Assembly (NCBI GenBank): GCA_036558265.1
Contig: DATBFY010000692.1
Location: forward strand, 1-14,528
DNA length: 14,528 nucleotides
Reading direction: 5' to 3'
DNA from: RYN-433 sp036558265
GTDB taxonomy: Bacteria > Planctomycetota > Phycisphaerae > Tepidisphaerales > Tepidisphaeraceae
Below are positions 6,725 to 14,000 of the stretch, piece by piece. Within the stretch, counting starts at the first letter, position 1; the number at the start of each line of letters is the position of its first letter. The notes beneath the pieces were generated by a model. That model saw nothing but the letters and a program-made list of their open reading frames with translations. It made no database searches and had not been told where the DNA came from. The translations under genes were made by a program, and so were the position numbers.

Positions 6725-9721
6725 ATGGCTTACAACTTCACCGCCATCGAGAAGAAATGGCAGCAATACTGGCTGGCGAACAAGACCTTCGCCGCCCTCG
6801 ACCCCGACAAAGCCCCGGGCATGCCCAAACGGTACGTGCTCGACATGTTTCCCTACCCCAGCGGCGCCGGGCTGCACGTTGGCCACCCCGAGGGGTACAC
6901 CGCGACCGACATTGTGTCCCGCTACTACCGGATGAAGGGGTTTAACGTCCTGCACCCCATGGGTTGGGACGCCTTTGGCCTGCCCGCCGAGCAATATGCT
7001 GTCAAAACCGGCCGCCACCCCCGCCTGACCACCGAAGAGAATATCAAGAATTTCCGCCGCCAGATCCAGATGCTGGGCCTCTCCTACGACTGGGACCGGG
7101 AAATCGATACCACCGACCCCGGCTACTACAAGTGGACCCAGTGGATCTTCCTCCAGCTCTTCAACTCCTACTTTGACCCGGTGCTGAAGCGCGCGATGCC
7201 CATCAGCCACCTGATGAACGAGCTGGTCAATGAAAACCTGGTCATCGCTCCCGACGGCTCACTGCGCCTAAATCCCACGACCGAGGGCTTGGAAGAAGTC
7301 GCCGGCGAGGTCCGCATCGAACGCCTCTGGCGCGAGCTCTCCGTCGAAGAACAGGGTGAGGTGATCGACGGACAGCGCCTGGCGTACCAGGACGAGGTCC
7401 CGGTCAACTGGTGCCCGGCCCTGGGAACAGTCCTGGCGAACGAAGAGGTGATCGACGGCAAATCCGAGGTGGGCGGCTTCCCCGTCGAGCGCCGCCCCAT
7501 GCGACAGTGGATGCTCCGCATCACCGCATACGCCGATCGCCTGGCCGACGACCTTGACAGCGTCGACTGGCCCGAGTCGCTCAAGGAGATGCAGCGGAAC
7601 TGGATCGGTAAGAGCGTGGGCGCGGAGGTCGATTTCGAGATCGCCCCCGAGACCAGCTCGCCCACCGACCGCACCGCGCAGCCGATCCCAACTTCCGCAG
7701 TGGGTTCAGCGAACGGCGACACCACCGCCGAGGAGGCCGAGAACGTCCCCGAGGTCATCACCGTCTTTACCACCCGCCCCGACACCCTCTGCGGCGCGAC
7801 CTACATGGTCCTGGCGCCCGAGCATCCGCTGGTCGAGACGATCACCACCCCCGAGCAACAGCCCGCCGTCGAAGCCTATCGCGCCGCCGTGGCCGCCAAA
7901 TCCGAGCGCGACCGCATGGCCGAGACCAAGGAGAAGACCGGCGTCTTCACCGGCGCCTACGCGATCAACCCCGTCAACCACGAGCACGTCCCGATCTGGA
8001 TCGCCGACTACGTCCTGATGGGCTACGGCACGGGCGCGATCATGGCCGTCCCCGCACACGACGAGCGGGACTTCGAGTTCGCGAAGAAGTTCGACCTCCC
8101 CATCCGCCAGGTCGTCCAACCCGCGCCCGGGCACGGGGCCGCCAGCGCGGAGCGCTCGTTCACCGGCGACGGCATTGCGATCAACAGCCCCCTCATCGAC
8201 GGCCTCTCCACTCGGGACGCCAAGGAGCGCATTACCGATTGGCTCGACAACCAGGGCCTGGGCCGCAAGTCCATCAAGTACAAGCTCCGCGACTGGCTCT
8301 TCTCGCGCCAGCGGTATTGGGGCGAACCGTTCCCGATCGTGCTGGACGAGGAAGGCAACGCCTTCCCGCTCGACATCAATGAACTGCCGCTCACATTGCC
8401 CGAACTGGCCGACTTCAAGCCGACCGGCACGCCTGAGCCCCCCCTGTCGAAAGCGAAAGACTGGATCCGCTACAGCAACAAGGCCGGCGAACTCTTTACG
8501 CGCGAGACCAACACCATGCCCCAGTGGGCCGGCTCGTGCTGGTACTACCTCCGCTACATCGACCCGAAGAACAGGAACCGCTTCGTCGATCCCGAGAAGG
8601 AACGCTATTGGATGCCGGTGGACCTCTACGTCGGCGGCGTCGAGCACGCGGTCCTCCACCTGCTCTACTCCCGCTTCTGGCACAAGGTGCTCTACGACCT
8701 GGACTGCGTCTCCACGCCCGAGCCGTTCCAGCGCCTGGTCAACCAGGGGCTGATCCTGGGCGAGATGGAGTTTCACTTCTTCGAGGACGACATGGGCCGC
8801 CCGGTCAGCCTCACCGAGGTCCACGAGATGGATGAGGAGGCGACCGAGAACGCCGTCCGTATGGTGGCGTCCAGGCGCGAGACCGGCGAGAAGTTGCTGG
8901 GCAAGCGCATCGACGAATTGCTGGTCGAGCGTAAGGGCGACAGCTACGTCCTCAAGGCCAACCCCGCCATCCGCGTGGACGCGCGGAGCTTCAAGATGTC
9001 CAAGAGCCGCGGGAACGTCGTGAACCCGGACAGCATCGTCCGCGACTACGGCGCCGACGTCTTCCGCCTCTACGAGATGTACATGGGCCCCCTCACGGAT
9101 CAAAAGCCCTGGAACACCCGGGACATCGTCGGCATGTCCCGCTTCCTCAACGGCGTCTGGCGCAACCTCGTCGGCGACGACGAAGACCGCCGGGAGGGCG
9201 AGGCTCCGTCCGAGCCGTCGTCCGCCTCCCGCCGCATCGCCGACGTACCCGTCCCCGAGCCCGTCGAGCGCCAACTCCACCGCGCGATCAAGAAGGTCGC
9301 CGAGGACATCGAAGGCCTGCGATTCAACACCGCGATCGCCGAATTGATCAAGGTCAACAACGAATTGACCCACCTCAAGGCCATCCCGCACTGGTTCGCC
9401 GAGCGGTTCGTGCTGATCCTCGCCCCCTTCGCCCCGCACATCGCCGAGGAGATCTGGCAGCGGCTGGGTCATGAACAGTCGCTGGCCCGCCACGCCTGGC
9501 CCGCCTACGATCCGGCCAGGCTGGTCGATTCGACGATGGAGCTGCCGGTGCAGGTCAACGGCAAGCTCCGCGGGAAGATCACCGTTCCCGCCGACGCCGA
9601 CGAGGGCACGATCCTGACCACCGCCAAGTCCGACCCCGGCGTCAAGACCTGGGTGGACGGTAAGACCGTCGTCAAGCAGCTCTACGTGCCGAGAAAGTTG
9701 GTCAATTTCGTCGTGAAATGA
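6725..9721 (+). CDS. leuS: Leucyl-tRNA synthetase
   Basis: A 998-residue class I aminoacyl-tRNA synthetase that charges tRNA-Leu in the cytosol; bacterial LeuRS is usually 800-900 residues. The ATP-binding HIGH-type motif is HVGH (51-54) and KMSKS is at 757-761. The CP1 editing domain is intact: TTRPDT (about 347-352), and MGYGTGAIMAVPAHDERDFEF, whose HDERD aspartate (about 445) is the conserved one that positions misacylated tRNA. The C-terminal domain ends ELPVQVNGKLRGKI...LYVPRKLVNFVVK. Extra segments are residues about 150-216 before VNWCPALGTVLANEEVIDG, a Pro/Thr/Ser/Ala-rich linker at about 309-340, and a short insert at about 817-838 encoded by a palindromic repeat. The usual zinc cysteines are replaced by KSEVGGFPVERRP. 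ATG 6725 begins the family N-terminus MAYNFTAIEKKWQQYW; the frame extends upstream to 6548 without family similarity. Confidence 0.97.
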   Translation: MAYNFTAIEKKWQQYWLANKTFAALDPDKAPGMPKRYVLDMFPYPSGAGLHVGHPEGYTATDIVSRYYRMKGFNVLHPMGWDAFGLPAEQYAVKTGRHPRLTTEENIKNFRRQIQMLGLSYDWDREIDTTDPGYYKWTQWIFLQLFNSYFDPVLKRAMPISHLMNELVNENLVIAPDGSLRLNPTTEGLEEVAGEVRIERLWRELSVEEQGEVIDGQRLAYQDEVPVNWCPALGTVLANEEVIDGKSEVGGFPVERRPMRQWMLRITAYADRLADDLDSVDWPESLKEMQRNWIGKSVGAEVDFEIAPETSSPTDRTAQPIPTSAVGSANGDTTAEEAENVPEVITVFTTRPDTLCGATYMVLAPEHPLVETITTPEQQPAVEAYRAAVAAKSERDRMAETKEKTGVFTGAYAINPVNHEHVPIWIADYVLMGYGTGAIMAVPAHDERDFEFAKKFDLPIRQVVQPAPGHGAASAERSFTGDGIAINSPLIDGLSTRDAKERITDWLDNQGLGRKSIKYKLRDWLFSRQRYWGEPFPIVLDEEGNAFPLDINELPLTLPELADFKPTGTPEPPLSKAKDWIRYSNKAGELFTRETNTMPQWAGSCWYYLRYIDPKNRNRFVDPEKERYWMPVDLYVGGVEHAVLHLLYSRFWHKVLYDLDCVSTPEPFQRLVNQGLILGEMEFHFFEDDMGRPVSLTEVHEMDEEATENAVRMVASRRETGEKLLGKRIDELLVERKGDSYVLKANPAIRVDARSFKMSKSRGNVVNPDSIVRDYGADVFRLYEMYMGPLTDQKPWNTRDIVGMSRFLNGVWRNLVGDDEDRREGEAPSEPSSASRRIADVPVPEPVERQLHRAIKKVAEDIEGLRFNTAIAELIKVNNELTHLKAIPHWFAERFVLILAPFAPHIAEEIWQRLGHEQSLARHAWPAYDPARLVDSTMELPVQVNGKLRGKITVPADADEGTILTTAKSDPGVKTWVDGKTVVKQLYVPRKLVNFVVK
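9191..9231. repeat. palindromic repeat inserted in frame in leuS
   Basis: CGGGAGG (9191-9197) pairs with CCTCCCG (9225-9231), and an inner GGCTC (9202-9206) pairs with GAGCC (9212-9216), forming a two-step hairpin. In the leuS frame it reads REGEAPSEPSSASR, a low-complexity insert between the catalytic and anticodon-binding parts. From memory, GEAPxEP-encoding GC-rich elements are dispersed in planctomycete genomes; that has not been checked here. Confidence 0.6.
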
Positions 9722-9727
9722 AAACGC

Positions 9728-9790
9728 CCGTAGCACGGGCGCCTCGCCCGTGTCTTCGGCCCATTCACGGGCGAGGCGCCCGTGCTACGG
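9728..9790. repeat. perfect 25-bp inverted repeat (REP-like) between leuS and the CYTH gene
   Basis: The arms 9728-9752 and 9766-9790 are exact reverse complements and flank a 13-base loop. Each arm is itself a hairpin: CACGGGCG (9734-9741) pairs with CGCCCGTG (9745-9752) around a 3-base loop, with a mirrored copy in the right arm. The unit can therefore fold as one long stem or two small ones. It begins 6 bases after the leuS stop. No T-tract follows, so it is not a classical terminator, although it could stop polymerase or protect the leuS mRNA end. It resembles REP/BIME-type dispersed elements. Confidence 0.85.
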
Positions 9791-9828
9791 ACAACCTGTA
9801 TTGATTCATCCTTCATCCTTGCCGTCCT

Positions 9829-10401
9829 ATGCCTGTTGAAATCGAAGCCAAGATCAAAGTCGATGACCTCGCCCCCACACGCGCCAAGCTCGAATCCGCC
9901 GGCGCCCGCTTGCGCGGTGACTTCTTCGAGACCAACGTCATCTTCGACACCGACGACCGCTCGCTCCTCGCCGCCGACAAGGGCCTGCGCGTCCGCTCGT
10001 CCAGGGATCTCAAGTCCGACGAGCAGACGACGACCGTGACCTTCAAGGGCCCCCGCAAGCACGGCCCGCTCAAGAGCCGCCAGGAGACCGAGCTGACTGC
10101 CGAACGTTTCGAGCCGGCGGTCGAGTTGCTGGAAGACCTGGGCTTCCACCCCATCCTCACCTTCGAGAAGCGCCGCCAGTCCTGGGAGCTTGCCGGCTGC
10201 AAGGTCGAACTGGACGAGCTGCCTCACCTGGGCTGCTTCGTCGAGATCGAGGGCCCCAGCGAGAAGGCCGTCCAGCGCCTCCAGGAAACCCTGGGCCTCG
10301 GGCACCGCCCGATCGTCAAGACCGCGTACGTCGGCCTGATGATGACCTACCTGCAAGACCGTGGCGAACCGACTCGCGCGGTCCGCTTCGCCAACCGCTG
10401 A
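9829..10401 (+). CDS. CYTH-domain protein (class IV adenylate cyclase / triphosphatase-like)
   Basis: A 190-residue protein opening MPVEIEAKIKV, with the ExExK signature at residues 4-8 that lines the triphosphate tunnel of CYTH enzymes. Further tunnel-type charged positions appear in GLRVRSS, TVTFKGPRK, SRQETEL, FEKRRQSW and FVEIEGP, in the order expected of the CyaB/thiamine-triphosphatase-like fold. Length and layout fit the class IV adenylate cyclase (CyaB, AC2) subfamily. Many bacterial members instead hydrolyse inorganic triphosphate or have unknown substrates, so cAMP synthesis should not be assumed. The start at 9829 gives ExExK its usual position at the N-terminus. The 38 bases between the inverted repeat and this start contain no ribosome binding site. 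Its promoter is unclear and read-through from leuS across the repeat is possible. Confidence 0.88.
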   Translation: MPVEIEAKIKVDDLAPTRAKLESAGARLRGDFFETNVIFDTDDRSLLAADKGLRVRSSRDLKSDEQTTTVTFKGPRKHGPLKSRQETELTAERFEPAVELLEDLGFHPILTFEKRRQSWELAGCKVELDELPHLGCFVEIEGPSEKAVQRLQETLGLGHRPIVKTAYVGLMMTYLQDRGEPTRAVRFANR

Positions 10402-10536
10402 TTTTCTCCCTCTCCCGCGCGGGCGGCCTTGGGCCCAGCCTTGCACGATGGCGAATCCAGGCCACTCAGGCGGCAGCGAATTCGCGCTGAGCATCAGGGT
10501 CCTTGCCATCCTGCGCGCTCGCCGGATTTTTCTTGC

Positions 10537-10558
10537 ATTGACGAATTCCTTCGTTAAT
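10537..10558. promoter_or_regulatory. BlaI-type operator-like palindrome, site 1
   Basis: ATTGACGAA (10537-10545) and TTCGTTAAT (10550-10558) form a 9+4+9 inverted repeat with one mismatch. It is nearly identical to site 2, whose centre is 33 bases downstream, about three helical turns. The position upstream of a BlaI-family gene suggests autoregulation. The surrounding gap 10402-10614 also holds a CCCGCGCGGG palindrome (10414-10423) and GCGAATTCGC (10476-10485), both of unknown meaning. Confidence 0.75.
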
Positions 10559-10569
10559 CTGATCCTCCC

Positions 10570-10591
10570 ATTGACGAAAGTCTTCGTCAAT
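10570..10591. promoter_or_regulatory. BlaI-type operator-like palindrome, site 2
   Basis: ATTGACGAA (10570-10578) and TTCGTCAAT (10583-10591) are perfect reverse complements around a 4-base spacer. The site ends 23 bases before the blaI-type ATG, just ahead of the ribosome binding site, so occupancy would block transcription of the operon. The left half is identical to that of site 1. Confidence 0.8.
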
Positions 10592-10614
10592 CAACTCCGG
10601 GAGCGCTGTTGCCC

Positions 10615-11016
10615 ATGCCCCGAAAAGCCTTGTCCAAGCCTACCGATGTCGAGCTGGCGATCCTCCGCGTGCTCTGGGCCCGCGGGCCCAGCACCGTCCG
10701 CGAAGTCCACCACGCCCTCGTGGCCGACGACCCCGATCGCGACACCGGCTACTCCACCACCCTCAAGATGATGCAGGTCATGCTCGACAAGGGGCTGCTC
10801 GTCCGCGACGAGGGCAGGCGGCCGCAGGTGTATGCGCCGTCGCAACCGGAGGAGCAGACCCAGCGTCAAATCCTCAAGGACCTCCTGCAGAAAGTGTTCG
10901 GGGGCTCGGCGCGCAAGCTCGTGATGCGGGCCGTCGAATCCGAACGCATCAGCGCCCGCGAGCTGTCCGAGATCCGCAAGCTCCTCGATGAGCAGATAAA
11001 AGGAGACCCGCAATGA
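10615..11016 (+). CDS. BlaI/MecI-family transcriptional repressor
   Basis: A 133-residue winged-helix repressor (Penicillinase_R family). KPTDVELAILRVLWARGPSTVREV matches the family N-terminal helices, GYSTTLKMMQVMLDKGLL is the recognition-helix region, and VRDEGRRPQVYAPSQP is the wing. The C-terminal helices (QRQILKDLLQKVFGG...) should dimerise. In the bla/mec systems the sensor protease triggers cleavage in this C-terminal region. The start is uncertain: GGGAG at 10599-10603 lies 11 bases before the ATG at 10615 but only 5 before an in-frame TTG at 10609, which would add MP. The stop overlaps the next start as ATGA, so translation of the two is coupled. Two operator-like palindromes upstream suggest it represses its own operon. 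Resistance to beta-lactams is not implied, since no beta-lactamase or penicillin-binding protein is adjacent. Confidence 0.93.
   Translation: MPRKALSKPTDVELAILRVLWARGPSTVREVHHALVADDPDRDTGYSTTLKMMQVMLDKGLLVRDEGRRPQVYAPSQPEEQTQRQILKDLLQKVFGGSARKLVMRAVESERISARELSEIRKLLDEQIKGDPQ
10999..11005 (+). promoter_or_regulatory. strong ribosome binding site of the M56 protease gene
   Basis: AAAGGAG inside the last codons of the blaI-type gene stands 7 bases before the ATG at 11013. It fixes that start and is the best Shine-Dalgarno sequence in the window. Confidence 0.85.
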
Positions 11017-14000
11017 ACCTCCTGCGATCCGTTCTGGAGTCGTCAGCCGTCGAGCGCGTCGGGTGGACGCTCGTTCACTTCGTATGGGAGGGGGCGCTGG
11101 TCGCCCTGCTGCTGGCCGGGCTGCTCGCATTGCTCCGGCGGCGGAGTTCCTCAACGCGTTACGTGAGCGCCTGTGCCGCCCTGCTGGTACTGGCGGCGCT
11201 GCCGGTGGTGACGTTCGTCCTCACACCGGCCAGGGAGGTGGCGGAGGTTGCACCTGGCCCCTTGCTGACGCCGCCGTCGCCCAAGGCGCATACGCCGGCC
11301 CGCGCACAGCCGATCCCGCTGCCCGCGACTCCGCCGCGGTCGTCGACGACGCTGGTGGAATTGTCGGGGTCGCGCGTCGTCACAGGACCCGATGCAGGTA
11401 GAGGCATCGAAGCGCTTCCCGCCTCGGCGAGCCACGCTGCGAAACCGCAAGCGTGGTCGCAGACCCTGCGGGCAAGCTTTGCAGATTGGAGCCGGCGTTC
11501 GATCGATGTCGCCGCGCCGGCGCTCCCCTGGGTCGTTACGGGATGGTGCGCGGGGGTGTTGGCGTTGGCAACGTGGAACCTGGGCGGCTGGGCCGCCGTC
11601 CGCCGTCTGCGCCGCCGCGCCACCGGCTCGGTGGGAGAGTCGATCGCGAATTCTGCGGCGCGGCTGGCGGGGCAGATGGGGCTTCGCCGGGCCGTCCGCG
11701 TGCTCCAATCCACGCTGGTCGATTCGCCTCTGGTGATCGGGGCGATCAAGCCGGTCATTCTGCTTCCGGCGAGCCTCCTGACCGGACTTTCGCCGGCCCA
11801 GGTCGAATCGCTGCTCGCGCACGAGCTGGCGCACGTCCGCCGGCATGACTACCTGATCAACCTCCTCCAGGGGGTGATCGAGACGCTTCTCTTCTATCAC
11901 CCGGCGATCTGGTGGGTCTCGCGGCGGATCCGCGTCGAGCGCGAACATTGCTGCGACGACGCCGTCATCGCGCTGACCGCGGATCGCGCCTCGTACGTGC
12001 GGGCGCTGGCGGTGGTGGCGGAGTCGGCGGCAACTCACCGCGCGTCATCGCTGACAGGCCGCCTGGTCCCCGCGGCCTCGGGCGGGTCGCTGCTGGCGCG
12101 GGTGCGGCGTCTCCTGGGCCTGCCGGATGCCGACACCGCCCGTTCACCGCGCTGGCTGGCGGGCGCGGTCGCGCTGGTGCTGTGCCTGGTCGCCGCGACC
12201 GCGGTCGTGACCCACGGCCAGGACAAACCCGCCGCCGCCAACCCCGACGCCCGGAAGGACAAAGACTTCGACCTGCCCGAGGACAAAACCCTCGACCTGG
12301 AAGTGGTCGACAAGGCGTCGGGCGAGCCGATGCCGACGCTCACGCTCTCGGTTCGCACCGACAACCAGACCCGCGCCTTCGCCACCGACGCCCAGGGCCA
12401 CGCGAAGATCGACTTCGCCCCTGGCTCCCGATACATGAGCATCACGGCCAAGCCCGTGGGCTACGTCCCGACGCAGCTCACCTGGCGAAACGACAACACC
12501 AAGGACCCGGTTCCGGACAAGTTCACGCTCGAGGTGGAGCACGGCACGACGATCGGCGGCATCATCCACGACGAGGAGGGCAAGCCGGTCGAGGGCGTAA
12601 CCGTGCAACTCATCCTTCGCCGCAAGAACGAGAGTTCCAACGCCTGCGTCACCACCGCCATCTGGGATTTCCCCTGCCGCACCGACGAGCAAGGGCATTG
12701 GACCTGCGACATCGCGCCCAAGGACCTCGAAGCCCCGATGATTCGCCTGTCGCACCCGGACTACATCAGCGACGAGATGTATAACATGACCCCCGCGCCG
12801 CCGATCGACAAGCTGCGCGACATGACCGGCGTGATGGTGCTCAAGAAGGGCGTTGCGGTTGCCGGCCGCGTGCTCGACGACCAGGGCAAGCCGATTGCGC
12901 GGGCCAAGGTCATGCAGGGGCGCGATCGCTTCGGCTCGCACTACCCCGAGACGACGACCAACGCCCAGGGCAACTTCCGCTTCCCCCAGGTTCGGGGCGG
13001 AACGGACATGGTGCTGACCGTGACGGCAAAGGGCCGCTCGCCCGACCAGAAGACCTTGCGCGTGGACGCGCCGGTTGAGAACATCGAGTTTCGCCTGGCG
13101 CCCGGGCACGTCGTCCACGGGCGCGTGGTCGATCCCGACGGCAAGCCGCTGGCGGGCGTGATGATCGCCACCGACACCTGGCGCGGGAACCGGGCGCTGA
13201 TGTTCCGCGCCAACACCGACGGCCAGGGCCGCTGGACCTGGAACGAGGCCCCCGCCGACGAGGTGCTGACCGACATCCTCAAGCAGGGCTTCATGGACGT
13301 GCGCCAGCGCTCGATCAGCCCGTCCGACCAGGAGCAGACGTTCAAGCTGACCCGGCCGATGCACGTGGCGGGCACCGTCCTCGACGCCCAGACCGGCAAG
13401 CCGGTGGACAGCTTCCGCGTCCTGCGCGGGACCGACTGGGGGCAGGGCCAGGCGATCTACTGGGATCGCCGCGAGGGCCGCGTGCAGAGCGGCGGCAAGT
13501 TCGAATTTGACATCACCTACCCCTACCCCGGTTACGCCGTGCGGATCGAGGCCAACGGTTACCTGCCAGCCGACTCGCGCACTTTCCACGATGCGGACGC
13601 GCCGGTCACGCTCGAATTCAAGCTGAAGAAAGGTCAATCCCTCACCGGTGTGGTGCGCACGCCCGACGGCAAGCCGCTCGCCGGCGCCGATGTCATCCTC
13701 TGCCCCGGCCCCAACTCCGCTTACATCCGCAACGGCGAGATCCAGCAGCGGCAGGACAGCCCGGCGGTCCAGACCGATGGTGCGGGCCGCTATGCGCTTC
13801 CGCCCCAGACCGGCCAATATGCGGTCATCATCCTCCACGACCGGGGATACGCGATGCTCCGGTCCGAGCAACTTGCCAAGTCCACCGGCGATATCACGCT
13901 CCAGCCCTGGGGGCGGGTGACCGGCGTGCTGCGGGTCGGGGCCAAGCCCGCGCCGCCGGGGACGATGCTGTCGGTCCAGATGCGCGAGGAGGAACCCTAC

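Noticed and set aside
7706..9736. Long open frame of 676 codons on the minus strand
   Set aside because: Antisense to leuS, with composition dominated by Val, Gly, Leu, Asp and Ala as expected from reversed codons of a GC-rich gene.
10414..10423. CCCGCGCGGG palindrome after the CYTH gene as a terminator
   Set aside because: There is no loop and no T-tract; it may be a remnant of a GC-rich repeat, but nothing more can be supported.
9682..10590. Minus-strand frame of 302 codons covering the operator region
   Set aside because: Mostly antisense to the CYTH gene; its first codons are simply translated operator palindromes.
10537..10591. The two 22-bp repeats as a CRISPR array or attachment site
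   Set aside because: There are only two copies with an 11-base gap, each palindromic, and they precede a BlaI-family gene; operators explain them better.
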